The notes beneath the pieces are model-generated. The model was not told the origin of the DNA. It searched no databases and saw only the letters and a list, made by a program, of their open reading frames with translations. A program made the position numbers and the translations under genes. Positions 54,506-63,888 of a DNA stretch of 64,000 nucleotides are shown piece after piece. Source of the DNA: Pirellulaceae bacterium (lineage in GTDB: Bacteria; Planctomycetota; Planctomycetia; Pirellulales; Pirellulaceae). How positions within the stretch are numbered: the stretch's first letter is position 1; each line of letters begins with the position of its first letter. Location: NCBI GenBank assembly GCA_029243025.1, contig JAQWSU010000045.1:1077309-1141308 (forward strand). The letters run 5' to 3'.

Positions 54506-57322
54506 TCACCGAATCGTGACAAACTCGTTGTGGTTCAGTAGAGAGCGAACAAGACTCTGGTAAGCAGCCGTTTGAATCTTCGGGATCGATGCTTCGCCCG
54601 CTGCCTCGAAGGATCGGATCTCAATTTGTTGATTGATCGCCGCGATGCACAATTGTTTTTCTTCGGGGGTGGGCGTTTTTGAGAGAATCTGTTCGAACAG
54701 ATCGACAATGAGCTGTTCTCGGCTTGAATTGGGATTTTGTTGCTGCCAAGCACCGACAATTTCTTCACTCACTTGATGCACTAACTCACTATTGGTTAAT
54801 GCGAGTGCCTGCTGAGGCACGATGCTACGTGTGCGGCGATAACATTCGAGTGGATTGGGGGCATCGAACAACGTGCTCAGTTGATTTGCGCCTCCATCTT
54901 CCGGGAAAACTTCGTAGTACAAGCTACGGCGATACGTGTTGAATGCCTGATCATTTTCGAGCGGCTGCCCTCCGATGGTCGCGTCCAAGATTCCACTACA
55001 GTGGAGCAGACTATCGCGTAAAACTTCCGACTCCATCCGTCCGGAATTCATTCGCCAAAGTAGTCGATTATTTGGATCGACTTCCATGGGAGCGTTTTTG
55101 CTTATCCCATTGTCCCAGGTCGAATCAACACTAACATTCGATGACCGGCGATAGGTATCACTCGTAACGATAAGTCGATGAAGATGTTTCATACTCCAGC
55201 CCGCTTCGATCAACTCGACCGCGAGCCAATCCAGCAGTTTCGGATGGGTAGGCTCAGCACCATTGCGGCCAAAATCATACACGGTCGCGACCAACGGCTG
55301 GTGAAAATGTCGCATCCAGATGTGATTAACAGCGACTCGCGCGGTCAGCGGATTATCCCGATCAGCAATCCAATCGGCCAGCGCTCGCCTTCGCCCTGTA
55401 CTTGTTCGCGGGTAGACCTCGCTGATGGGAGTATATGTCCAGGTCATATCACGGGGACTGTCTTCACCGGCTTGCGCAAACTCCTGCTCGGCCACGGCAA
55501 GCTGATCTTGCGCCAAAGCAATTTGTTTGGGTCGTTTTTCATCGTCGGCAGATAGCGATTGGGCACAAACGAGTGCATATTTTTTCGCCATCAGTTCCGC
55601 TTCGAATTTGCAAAGTTTTGCCTTTCGCTCAAGCTCGCTGGCGGTTCGAGTCAACACATCGGAGTCGGCATCGACCCTCTCCCCATACTTCGCTCGATCA
55701 GCAGCAATCCGCGCTTCCACACTTGCCAGTTCTGCACGAGCTGAAGCGAGACGAGCTTCCAAGCTTTTCTGTCGAGCTGAAACAACGTTGGCGTCCTCTG
55801 GAGGATCGTTGTGAGCTCCCGCCAGCAGCAATTCGGATAACTGATCATATTTCGACTTTGACAATTCCAACTTCTGCCGAGCATCGGCCAACACGGCCGC
55901 TTGCATTTCCGGGTCAAATCCCGGGTACCATCCCCGCACGGGTAAGTTAACTGGTTTGACCTCACGACCGTTTTCGGAGAGAAACGAGGGAACGCCCGGG
56001 CGAATCGTACCACGCTGTTTAACACGATTACGCTCGTCGCCGTCGGTGTAGAACCAAGTTGGCGCATCCGGTGTTTTGTCAAACACGCGAACAGCACCAA
56101 GTCGCTGAATCTTTCGCAAGGTGCTGTACTCGTAATCTTGAAATGGCCCGGGATCCGCCTCACCACGAACGCGATCTTGTCGCACGTACATTGGCTCAAA
56201 AAACGCTCGCAAGCGAAAGTAATCTTCCTGACTGATCGGATCATATTTGTGGTCATGACAATGAGCACAATTGAAGGTTAAACCCAAAAATGCCTTACCA
56301 GTGTGTTCGACCGTGTTTCGCATCCAGTCATTTGGATTGAGAGCATACCAGTTGCGGATCAAATAGCCCGTCGCAACCGTGGCATGCGAATCCTCAGGCA
56401 TGATCTCATCGGCAGCCAGCATCTCCCTAAGCATTTGATCGTAGCCTTTGTCTTCGTTCAAGGAACGAACAATCCAGTCCCGCCAACGCCACACCTGCGG
56501 TGCGCTGTTCCATACATCGGGTACGTTTCGCCGACCATACCAATCACTGTATCTCCAAACATCCATCCAATGGCGGCCCCATCGTTCTCCGTATCGCGGA
56601 TCGTTCAACAAGCGATCGACAACCTGTTCATACGCGTGATCCGAGTTGCTATGAAGAAATCGATTGAGCTCCGTACGAGTCGGCGGAACACCAATCAGGT
56701 CGAGATAAACCCGTCGCAATTGAATCTGCTTTGGTGCGTGGGATTGCGGCATCAAGTGGTGTGCAGCCAACTGGCCGTTAATGAATACATCGATTGGATT
56801 GCCCACACGTTCGATGATTGGTTGGCGTGGAAGATCAACCGATACTTGGACCGATCGAACAGGCCGCGAACCCGGCACCGCCGGACGCTGCAAAGCACGA
56901 AATGACCAATGATCGCGCGGATTTGCTTCCGGCTCTTCGTTTTCGGGTGACTCTGCACCCTGGCGGATCCACCGTCGCATCAGCTCAACTTGCTCGCTGG
57001 TCAGCGGTTCGCCATCCGGCGGCATCCGTGCTGAATCATCTCCTGTCAAAACTCGCTCGATCAGCAAACTCTCATCCGCCTTCGCCGCGACCACGACAGA
57101 ACCGCTGTCGCCACCCAGGCGAATCGTTTTGCCCGTGTCGAGTCGCAGCCCCGCCTCTTGCTTCAGCCCGCCGTGACAAGCATAGCAGCGTGTTTTTAGA
57201 ATTGGCTTGATTTGTTTTGTATAATCGACCGTTGACTGGGAGCAAGCAACGCTCGCAGACCAATGAATTATCAAAACCAACGTGCATCGAAATGCTTGAT
57301 TCTTATTAGAAAAGAGCAGCAT
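54506..57322 (-). CDS. PSCyt1/DUF1549/DUF1553 haem-binding protein
   Basis: This is a 938-residue exported protein with a signal peptide (about 1-28). It then has a PSCyt1 domain with 'TRCYACHGGLKQEAGLRLD' (CYACH at about 45); DUF1549/PSCyt2 (about 170-400) with 'RRVYLDLIGVPPTRTE', 'ERWGRHWMDVWRYSDWYG' and 'NCAHCHDHKYDPI' (second CxxCH, about 355); a Glu/Ala/Lys-rich coiled-coil linker (about 490-620); and DUF1553/PSD1 (about 640-938) with 'RALADWIADRDNPLTARVAVNHIW'. Two haem-c sites are expected. The start was set at the ATG at 57322, giving a signal peptide, rather than the ATG at 57373 which would overlap the opposite gene's leader. It is divergent from the PVC-type dehydrogenase gene; 146 bases of shared promoter region lie between them. 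Confidence 0.88.
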   Translation of the reverse strand: MLLFSNKNQAFRCTLVLIIHWSASVACSQSTVDYTKQIKPILKTRCYACHGGLKQEAGLRLDTGKTIRLGGDSGSVVVAAKADESLLIERVLTGDDSARMPPDGEPLTSEQVELMRRWIRQGAESPENEEPEANPRDHWSFRALQRPAVPGSRPVRSVQVSVDLPRQPIIERVGNPIDVFINGQLAAHHLMPQSHAPKQIQLRRVYLDLIGVPPTRTELNRFLHSNSDHAYEQVVDRLLNDPRYGERWGRHWMDVWRYSDWYGRRNVPDVWNSAPQVWRWRDWIVRSLNEDKGYDQMLREMLAADEIMPEDSHATVATGYLIRNWYALNPNDWMRNTVEHTGKAFLGLTFNCAHCHDHKYDPISQEDYFRLRAFFEPMYVRQDRVRGEADPGPFQDYEYSTLRKIQRLGAVRVFDKTPDAPTWFYTDGDERNRVKQRGTIRPGVPSFLSENGREVKPVNLPVRGWYPGFDPEMQAAVLADARQKLELSKSKYDQLSELLLAGAHNDPPEDANVVSARQKSLEARLASARAELASVEARIAADRAKYGERVDADSDVLTRTASELERKAKLCKFEAELMAKKYALVCAQSLSADDEKRPKQIALAQDQLAVAEQEFAQAGEDSPRDMTWTYTPISEVYPRTSTGRRRALADWIADRDNPLTARVAVNHIWMRHFHQPLVATVYDFGRNGAEPTHPKLLDWLAVELIEAGWSMKHLHRLIVTSDTYRRSSNVSVDSTWDNGISKNAPMEVDPNNRLLWRMNSGRMESEVLRDSLLHCSGILDATIGGQPLENDQAFNTYRRSLYYEVFPEDGGANQLSTLFDAPNPLECYRRTRSIVPQQALALTNSELVHQVSEEIVGAWQQQNPNSSREQLIVDLFEQILSKTPTPEEKQLCIAAINQQIEIRSFEAAGEASIPKIQTAAYQSLVRSLLNHNEFVTIR

Positions 57323-57468
57323 CGTTGGGTGAACACAGCGAGTCCCGGTCGACGTTATCTTCAGCGTAATCATTGTTGGCTATCAATGTTCGATGGAAAA
57401 TAAAAACGAACGGTAGTGATCAACCCATTTCATCACCACGTGACCATCAGCTTACCGCAAGCGAACGC

Positions 57469-60400
57469 ATGGCGAAACAAAACACCCCAAATCAATTCGC
57501 AAAGTGGCTGCTCGGGTGGCTTTCCATCTGGTTTGCGACTGCTTTTGCAGCTCCCCCCTGCGTTGCACAGGGTTTTTCGCCCTCGGAATCACTTCGGCAA
57601 ATGCAGCTCGCCGATGGTTTTCGCGTGAACATCATCGCTGCGGAACCGCTTGTGCGACAACCTGTCGCGATTGAATTCGACGATCGCGGCCGTTTGTGGG
57701 TAATTCAATACTTACAATATCCCAACCCAGCTGGCCTCAAACGTATTCAGGTAGATCGTTATTCGCGGACAAAATACGATCGCATTCCTGCACCCCCACC
57801 GCATGGTCCACGCGGAGCCGATCGGATTTCTATTCTGGAGGACACCAATCGAGACGGTCAAATGGACTCCAGCAAAGATTTCATCGGCGGACTGAATTTA
57901 GCTTCCGGAATCGCCTTCGGCCACGGAGGTGTGTTTGTGCTCAACGTGCCTTACTTGCTCTTCTATCCAGATCGCAACCGCGACGACATACCCGACAGCG
58001 ATCCAGAAGTTTTATTAACTGGTTTCGGGATGGAAGATGCGCACAGCGTCGCCAATTCGCTCACCTGGGGACCTGACGGCTGGCTTTACGGTTGCCAAGG
58101 AAGTACGGTCACAGCGCGGATCCGCGGAATCGAGTTTCAACAGGGCGTCTGGCGATATCATCCTGTAAAAAAACAGTTCGAACTGTTTTGCGAAGGCGGC
58201 GGAAATTCCTGGGGATTAGACTTCGATGCAGTTGGCAACCTGTTCTACAGCACGAACTACGGCGGCTACGTGCTCTTACACGGAGTACAAGGTGGTTATT
58301 TCGTCAAGTCGTTTTCGAAACACGGCAATCTTCATAACCCGCACGCTTACGGCTATTTCAATCATGCCCCTCACGACAACTTCTACGGCGGACATGTGAC
58401 CGTTGGAGGTATCGTCTATCAGGGAAACACATTCCCCGCTTCCTTCCGCGGAAAGTATGTCGCGGCTGACCTGCTTGGTCATGGCGTGTACTGGCATGAA
58501 ATCCAACCGCACGGATCAACGGTCAAGACGGCCCACGGGGGCGAACTATTGGCCAGTGATGACCGTTGGTTCGCACCGACCGATGTCACGACGGGACCCG
58601 ACGGATCGGTTTATGTGTCCGACTGGCATGACGCTAGAACAGCACACCCGGATCCCGATGCAGACTGGGACCGGTCAAATGGTCGCATCATTCGCATCTC
58701 CTATGCAACGCAGGCAAGTTCGGTAAGTGTTGATCCTCCTGCTATCGACATCGCCCAACTGCCAACGAAAAAACTGCTCTCCCTCCATCAGCACAAAAAT
58801 CAATGGTGGGTTCGTAAAGCACGAAACGAATTGGCCAATCGAAGCACACGTGCGGGCCATCTTGGCATGGATTTATCTGCAATTCAAAAAACACTGTTTC
58901 ATCAAGTATCAACAGCCCAAGATCAAGTCACAGCTCTAGAATCGCTCTGGACACTCGAGGTAACCGGTGGACTCAACGAGGCACTGGCCAGTCAACTGCT
59001 CCAAAGTCAGCACCCAGCCGTACGACTCTGGGTGATCCAACTGCTCGGTAATAGAGCAACACTGTCTGATGCTTTTGCTCATCGTCTCAACGAATGCGCA
59101 GAACAGGAACCGGTCGTTGAGGTACGTCGCCAATTGGCCTCGACCGCAAAACGCTTACCCGCGCGGCACGCAGCTCCGCTCATCTATGCCAACATGATCC
59201 GGGACGTCGACGGGAACGATCCCTATCTCAACCTATTGTGGTGGTGGGCAGTCGAACATCACAGCATTCGTGGGCGGGAGGAAATTCTCAATCGTTTCGT
59301 TCGGCCGAGCAACTGGGAATCACGACTGGGTCGTGAGGAATTACTCCCGCGTTTGATCCGACGTTATGCGGCCGAAGGCGGCGACGACGGATTATCTGCC
59401 GTCGTTCGTTTACTTGCTTCCGCTCCCGATAATGAAGCACGAGAGCCACTGTGGCAAGCGATCCTCGCAGGCTGGCACGAACAACACTCCGATGATCATG
59501 CCGTAGCAATCGCCCAAACCCATGATTTTTCGCGGATCGTTATCCAAGCCTGGAAGCAGCGACCCGCTGACCTCCACCTCACTGAGCTTGCCGTTGCTTT
59601 ACGACATCGTGCTGCGATCGATGTGACGATCCGCGATGCGTTTGACGATTCGATCGATCTTTCTCGACGTGTGGGCCTGCTGAAGATCCTGGCAAAAGTT
59701 CAGCCTCAACAGATTGTTGAGCCAGCGCTGGCGTTGGTTTCATCAAGCAATCCAGAACCGATCCGACAAGCAGCACTGAAAGTGGTTTCTCAGCTCGAAT
59801 CCCAAGCCGTCACAAACCAGTTGATACGCCTGTTACTCTCCCGCGAGAATCAGGCTTTTCATTCGCAAGTTATCGATATCCTCGTGTCCCGTCGCTCCTC
59901 CGCAAGCGGCCTACTTGCCGCAGTGGAAGACGGCAAGATTCCATCTAAATCGATTCCGCTCACGCAAATTCGTCGAGTGACACTATTCAACGATCGGGGC
60001 TTAAATTCGATCGTTGGCAAATACTGGGGCAAAATGAAACCTGTCAGCCGCGGTGAACAGCTTGCTGAAGTGCGACGCCTGAATAACGACCTTCGAGCCG
60101 GGACAGGCAATTTGGCCAATGGCAAAGCCCTCTTTAAAAAGCAGTGTGCATCCTGTCACAAACTGTTCGGAGAGGGATCGACCATTGGCCCCGAGTTAAC
60201 CACCGCAAATCGCGCCGACCGCAATTTCTTACTCATCAGCCTTGTCGATCCGGACGACGTGATTCGCAAGGAATACACGAGTCTCGTGGTCGAAACCAAC
60301 GATGGCCGATTTTTAACCGGAGTACGCATCAATCATGATCCGGCGACAATTACGTTGGCAGATGGAAAAAATGAGCAACAGATCACGGTCCAAACTTCTG

Positions 60401-60537
60401 AGATCAAAAACATCCATGAGTCTCCAATTTCCCTGATGCCAAAAGACCTTTATCGGCAATTTAACCCTCAGCAACTGAGAGATCTGTTTCGATACCTTGA
60501 ATCCGAAACAGGCCAATCTGTCAGGAGCCAACCATGA
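57469..60537 (+). CDS. PVC-type haem-binding membrane-bound dehydrogenase
   Basis: This 1,022-residue exported protein is of the PVC-type haem-binding family found in planctomycetes and verrucomicrobia. Seen: a signal peptide (about 1-34); a glucose/sorbosone-dehydrogenase-like beta-propeller (about 40-440) with 'PVAIEFDDRGRLWVIQYLQYP', 'LTWGPDGWLYGCQG' and 'FAPTDVTTGPDGSVYVSDWHD'; a helical HEAT-like region (about 460-850); and a C-terminal haem-c domain with 'CASCHKLFGEG...GPELT' (CASCH at about 893) and 'SLVDPDDVIRKEY'. It should oxidise a sugar or polyol and pass electrons to the haem (inference from the fold). The ATG at 57469 was chosen over one 96 bases upstream, as it opens a clean signal peptide. 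The stop overlaps the next start by 4 bases. Confidence 0.85.
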   Translation: MAKQNTPNQFAKWLLGWLSIWFATAFAAPPCVAQGFSPSESLRQMQLADGFRVNIIAAEPLVRQPVAIEFDDRGRLWVIQYLQYPNPAGLKRIQVDRYSRTKYDRIPAPPPHGPRGADRISILEDTNRDGQMDSSKDFIGGLNLASGIAFGHGGVFVLNVPYLLFYPDRNRDDIPDSDPEVLLTGFGMEDAHSVANSLTWGPDGWLYGCQGSTVTARIRGIEFQQGVWRYHPVKKQFELFCEGGGNSWGLDFDAVGNLFYSTNYGGYVLLHGVQGGYFVKSFSKHGNLHNPHAYGYFNHAPHDNFYGGHVTVGGIVYQGNTFPASFRGKYVAADLLGHGVYWHEIQPHGSTVKTAHGGELLASDDRWFAPTDVTTGPDGSVYVSDWHDARTAHPDPDADWDRSNGRIIRISYATQASSVSVDPPAIDIAQLPTKKLLSLHQHKNQWWVRKARNELANRSTRAGHLGMDLSAIQKTLFHQVSTAQDQVTALESLWTLEVTGGLNEALASQLLQSQHPAVRLWVIQLLGNRATLSDAFAHRLNECAEQEPVVEVRRQLASTAKRLPARHAAPLIYANMIRDVDGNDPYLNLLWWWAVEHHSIRGREEILNRFVRPSNWESRLGREELLPRLIRRYAAEGGDDGLSAVVRLLASAPDNEAREPLWQAILAGWHEQHSDDHAVAIAQTHDFSRIVIQAWKQRPADLHLTELAVALRHRAAIDVTIRDAFDDSIDLSRRVGLLKILAKVQPQQIVEPALALVSSSNPEPIRQAALKVVSQLESQAVTNQLIRLLLSRENQAFHSQVIDILVSRRSSASGLLAAVEDGKIPSKSIPLTQIRRVTLFNDRGLNSIVGKYWGKMKPVSRGEQLAEVRRLNNDLRAGTGNLANGKALFKKQCASCHKLFGEGSTIGPELTTANRADRNFLLISLVDPDDVIRKEYTSLVVETNDGRFLTGVRINHDPATITLADGKNEQQITVQTSEIKNIHESPISLMPKDLYRQFNPQQLRDLFRYLESETGQSVRSQP

Positions 60538-61601
60538 AGATTCTTTGTTTACTGCCATTCTTCGGTCTGTTGTTTTGCGTCTGTCATGCTCACGCTCAAC
60601 AAACAGATCAGAAACTACGAATTTATGAGAATCGGCTACGCCAAATCAAAGAGCCTAAGCCTTTGCTCAACGACCATCCTGAATTTTTTGAACCGATCAT
60701 TGAGCGAACTCATTTCGAATCGCCACCCCTAGTGATCGACGAGCCTGCAAATCTGAATGTCCGAGCTTGGCGGTTTTCCTACAACGCGCGTGGCATCATT
60801 GAGATCCCCAATCATCTCGATGCAAAACGAACCGCGGTGATCATGGTGCACCCTTGGGGGATCGACGACGGCCAAGGATGGAACACACCCGAACCGGCTG
60901 GCGTCGCGGACTTCTGCACAAAGGAAAAAAATCACTTCGCGGCTCGTCACACCCGCTCAGTCGTGCGGCCCTTCATCAACGCCCTCCGAGATCATGTGGG
61001 GTTGGTGATGTATAGCTTGCCTGGCAAGCAGGATTCGATTCGCAAGAAACTCTACCGATCATTTCAACACACCCCGAGCTTAGCCGAACGCAATCGCGGA
61101 AAAATCGAACTCAGAGATAAATTGAACCGTTTTAACTACGAGGGCAAATCACTTCCGCAGACGGTGACGCTATCGAACGACAAACCGGTCGCCGACTATT
61201 TTCGGCAATTCCCCGGACTCGATGCCGGAGAGAAGTACAATAACGCTGGTTTTTGGGATTTGCCCATTCCCGTCACGCGCGATGTGGACGTCGATCCCAA
61301 CGACGTCGTCATCTATGACGCGGAAGGGTACGAGCCACTGAAAAAGTTTCTAATCGCCAACGGAATCCACCATATCTTGCTGACGGGATATGCAACCGAC
61401 ATGTGCTTCTGCCGCACAACCGCAGGCTACGAAAACTTGTCGAAAGACTTCAACGTCTTTCTCGTCGGCGACGCGTCTCTCGCTACGTTTCCCTCAAACG
61501 CGTCACCTCGATTTGCCGTCAATGCGGCGATCTCCTACGCCGCTCTCAACCAGCTGATTACTCAGGTCTCCTGGATCAGCTTGGCCGATGTGGAGGAATA
61601 A
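60534..61601 (+). CDS. secreted isochorismatase-like hydrolase
   Basis: This is a 355-residue protein with a signal peptide (about 1-21, ending HAHAQ). It then has about 100 residues of unknown fold followed by an isochorismatase-like (cysteine hydrolase) domain. Family landmarks: an aspartate region 'IMVHPWGIDDG' (about 102-112), 'ILLTGYATDMCFCRTTAGYENL' with a candidate nucleophile Cys (about 287), and 'NVFLVGDASLATFP'. The usual 'V(I/V)DMQ' start is altered to HPWGID. Most isochorismatase-like enzymes are cytoplasmic, so an exported one is unusual. Its start overlaps the dehydrogenase stop (ATGA), so the two are translationally coupled. Substrate unknown. Confidence 0.75.
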   Translation: MKILCLLPFFGLLFCVCHAHAQQTDQKLRIYENRLRQIKEPKPLLNDHPEFFEPIIERTHFESPPLVIDEPANLNVRAWRFSYNARGIIEIPNHLDAKRTAVIMVHPWGIDDGQGWNTPEPAGVADFCTKEKNHFAARHTRSVVRPFINALRDHVGLVMYSLPGKQDSIRKKLYRSFQHTPSLAERNRGKIELRDKLNRFNYEGKSLPQTVTLSNDKPVADYFRQFPGLDAGEKYNNAGFWDLPIPVTRDVDVDPNDVVIYDAEGYEPLKKFLIANGIHHILLTGYATDMCFCRTTAGYENLSKDFNVFLVGDASLATFPSNASPRFAVNAAISYAALNQLITQVSWISLADVEE

Positions 61602-61606
61602 ACATC

Positions 61607-62659
61607 GTGACAAATAACTTGCACCCTCGTCGTGTTGCTACGGATGCAAATCCTGACGATTGCCTAACTCGCAGACGTTGGATTAGCGAAGGTGCGGCTG
61701 CGACGGTGGCCGGCCTAATTTTCCCGACTCTCTCGACCCGCATTTCCTCGGCTGCAGAACCGCGCAAGGCACAAATCGCAATCACGCTCGACCTCGAAAT
61801 GAGTCGCAATTTTCCCAACTGGGCAGATACTTCCTGGGATTATGAAAAAGGAAATCTCAATGAAGAAACAAAGCGGTATTCGGTCGAAGCAGCCCACCGC
61901 GTCAAAGATGCCGGCAGCGCAATTCACTTTTTTGCAGTGGGTCGAGTTCTGGAACAGCAAAATGTCGATTGGCTACGACAACTTGCGGAGCAGGGTCACC
62001 CCATCGGCAACCACACCTATGATCACGTCAATGTCCTGGCAAAAACAGTGAACGACGTTCAGTTTCGATTTCAACGATCACCCTGGTTGGTCGAAGGCAA
62101 AACACCAACTGAAATCATTCGGGAAAACGTACGTTTATGTAGCATTGCGATGAAGAGCCGTTTGAAAATCACGCCTAACGGTTTTCGGACACCTGGCGGT
62201 TTTGCTACCGGGCTGAAGAGCCGACCAGACGTCCGATCAATGCTGCAAGAACAGGGCTTCGATTGGGTCAGCAGTCTCTACCCGGCTCATCGATATACAA
62301 AACCAAAGCAACGGCCCGACGCCCAAATCATGAAAAGCATTCTCTCAGCGCAAGCGAATGCACAACCCTTCGCCTATCCCGACGGATTGGTAGAGATCCC
62401 TATGAGCCCCATTAGCGATATCGGAGCATTCCGCACAGGCCAGTGGAAACTGGAATGGTTTCTCGATGCGATTCGTGAAACGATCGAATGGACCATCGAC
62501 AATCAGGCAACTTTCGACTTCCTGGCGCATCCATCCTGCCTCTACGTCGTCGACCCAACCTTCAAGTCAATCGAACTGATCTGTGAACTAGTTGAGAAAA
62601 ATCGCCAACGAGCGACGCTCGTTGATTTGGGCACCATTGCCCGGCATTTCACCGCCTAG
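61607..62659 (+). CDS. polysaccharide deacetylase (NodB-like) exported protein
   Basis: This 350-residue protein starts at a GTG with GGAGG about 11 bases upstream, 5 bases after the preceding stop. It has a Tat-like leader (TRRRWISEGAAATVAGLIFP, about 20-39). The NodB-type domain (about 55-345) shows 'ITLDLEMS' (acid motif, about 58-65), 'IGNHTYDHVNV' (His/His metal motif, about 130-140), 'GFRTPGGFATG' (about 195-205) and 'FLAHPSCL' (His motif near the end). The first motif is TLDLE instead of TFDDG, as in some peptidoglycan-deacetylase-like variants. It probably removes N- or O-acetyl groups from a polysaccharide; this fits an operon with a sugar dehydrogenase. A longer frame from 61403 overlaps the upstream gene and is rejected. 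Confidence 0.85.
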   Translation: MTNNLHPRRVATDANPDDCLTRRRWISEGAAATVAGLIFPTLSTRISSAAEPRKAQIAITLDLEMSRNFPNWADTSWDYEKGNLNEETKRYSVEAAHRVKDAGSAIHFFAVGRVLEQQNVDWLRQLAEQGHPIGNHTYDHVNVLAKTVNDVQFRFQRSPWLVEGKTPTEIIRENVRLCSIAMKSRLKITPNGFRTPGGFATGLKSRPDVRSMLQEQGFDWVSSLYPAHRYTKPKQRPDAQIMKSILSAQANAQPFAYPDGLVEIPMSPISDIGAFRTGQWKLEWFLDAIRETIEWTIDNQATFDFLAHPSCLYVVDPTFKSIELICELVEKNRQRATLVDLGTIARHFTA

Positions 62660-62971
62660 AACATTACGTCCTCAACCCGACACAATTCACCCCAGTTGTT
62701 TTGTTTCCGTTTGCATACTCACAGTGTTATGATCATCAGTCATAATACTTCACTTTCGCCTACACCTACGAGCAACGCCCGATCTAGCCTGTAAATACAA
62801 GGGTTTCTGAGCCACCATCAGCTACCTACGCGATTCGGCCCATTTGGGAACACTTTCGTTGGGGTGTTCCCTAATATACTCATGACGCCGCACAGTCCAT
62901 TTCATGGACAACTCTGCGATGAACTGATTTACTGCGGACGTGCAACCACAATTCAAACGACAGGGGAAACG
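62660..62971. other. 312-base spacer
   Basis: Between the deacetylase and the small PEP-CTERM gene. The last 90 bases before the start resemble the region at 63455-63545 (see findings). A weak inverted repeat TTATGA...TCATAA lies near 62728-62746; no other feature was seen. Confidence 0.4.
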
Positions 62972-63454
62972 ATGAGAACGCTATTCACGACTGCGATGCT
63001 CTTCGCTGTCACAACCACTGCCAACGCCGACATAATGTCGTTGGGCGGAACACTGGGCGGAACAATTCAAGGATTATTCACTCCGGTAGGCGGCAGGGTT
63101 ATCTACGAGCCTGACACCGGGGAAGTCGTTGGTGCTCGGATGTCCTACGATGGCTATTTCCGAACGTGCAAGTTTGATGACGCAAACGGTTGGGTAAATC
63201 CGCTGACAGGCGAGTTCTATTTAGAAATCGGCTTCCACGATCCGTACAAGAGGTGCTCGTGGACCGATCCGGAGAACCCACTGCTCCAGGCATACATGAA
63301 CAGTGAGGGATACTACCAGCAAGCCTGGAGGGGCGGGGATCCCGGAACAACCACCGTCCATTGGCGTTACGTCACATTCTCAGTCCCGGAGCCGTCAAGC
63401 ATTACGTTGATGGCACTCGCTGGGCTGTTCTTGCTCCGTTTCAGAAGGCCCTGA
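62972..63454 (+). CDS. small PEP-CTERM protein
   Basis: This is a 160-residue exported protein: a signal peptide (about 1-19, ending TTANA), then a short Gly-rich stretch ('LGGTLGGTIQG'), a domain of about 100 residues of unknown fold ('VIYEPDTGEVVGARMSYDGYF', 'NPLTGEFYLEIGFHDP'), and a PEP-CTERM tail (VPEPSS, hydrophobic helix, RFRRP). The start was placed at the ATG with AGGGGAAA six bases upstream; upstream residues of the longer frame look non-coding. Not recognised beyond the sorting tail. Confidence 0.8.
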   Translation: MRTLFTTAMLFAVTTTANADIMSLGGTLGGTIQGLFTPVGGRVIYEPDTGEVVGARMSYDGYFRTCKFDDANGWVNPLTGEFYLEIGFHDPYKRCSWTDPENPLLQAYMNSEGYYQQAWRGGDPGTTTVHWRYVTFSVPEPSSITLMALAGLFLLRFRRP

Positions 63455-63888
63455 CAACTCACGGGTCATTTGCTGTACAGAACTCTGCCAAGATGGTTTA
63501 CTGGTGGACGTGCTACACACTTCAACGGCACGAGGGGGAACGGATGAGAACGCTGCTTGCAATCGCCTCCATCCGATGGAGGGGAATAAATTCTGGCGGT
63601 TGAGTAATTCAGCTAGCGCGTTAACCAGCTTTATGAGCAACGTGCGATTCAAACCCGAAGCGAGGGTTACCAGAGACGATGGAAGAGATGGGTTACCCGT
63701 GGACTTGGTAGGTGGGCTGAACGGCTGAGGGCTTTTGACGACGAAGACGCCTGCCTGGCTCATGAAGCTGGCGGAATAACGGCCGACGTTTGCTTCGTTC
63801 TTTCGCGTGATACACGCACCCAGGTTTCTCAATCGCGCGCCGCCTACGGCGGCCAAGAAAAAGGGTAAAAGGTAGAAAGGGAAAAGGG
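63455..63888. other. spacer with partial duplicate of the PEP-CTERM leader
   Basis: 63455-63603 resembles the leader and start of the preceding gene: shared blocks include 'TTTACTG.GGACGTGC', 'TTCAA.CG' and the identical GATGAGAACGCT. Its reading frame (63544-63603, MRTLL...) ends after 19 codons. A near-perfect palindrome (CCTCCATC/GATGGAGG, 63566-63582) sits just where the similarity stops. A further palindrome GCCGCC-TAC-GGCGGC lies at 63839-63853. No intact gene. Confidence 0.5.
63839..63853 (-). repeat. GC-rich palindrome
   Basis: GCCGCC (63839-63844), loop TAC, GGCGGC (63848-63853): a perfect 6-bp hairpin some 35 bases past the stop of the partial PEP-CTERM gene. It may be part of a terminator; there is no T-run after it. 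Confidence 0.4.

Noticed and set aside
61403..61606. N-terminal extension of the deacetylase frame
   Set aside because: It overlaps the isochorismatase-like gene in another frame and is Arg-rich in the way of shadow frames. The GTG at 61607 has GGAGG upstream and a Tat leader.
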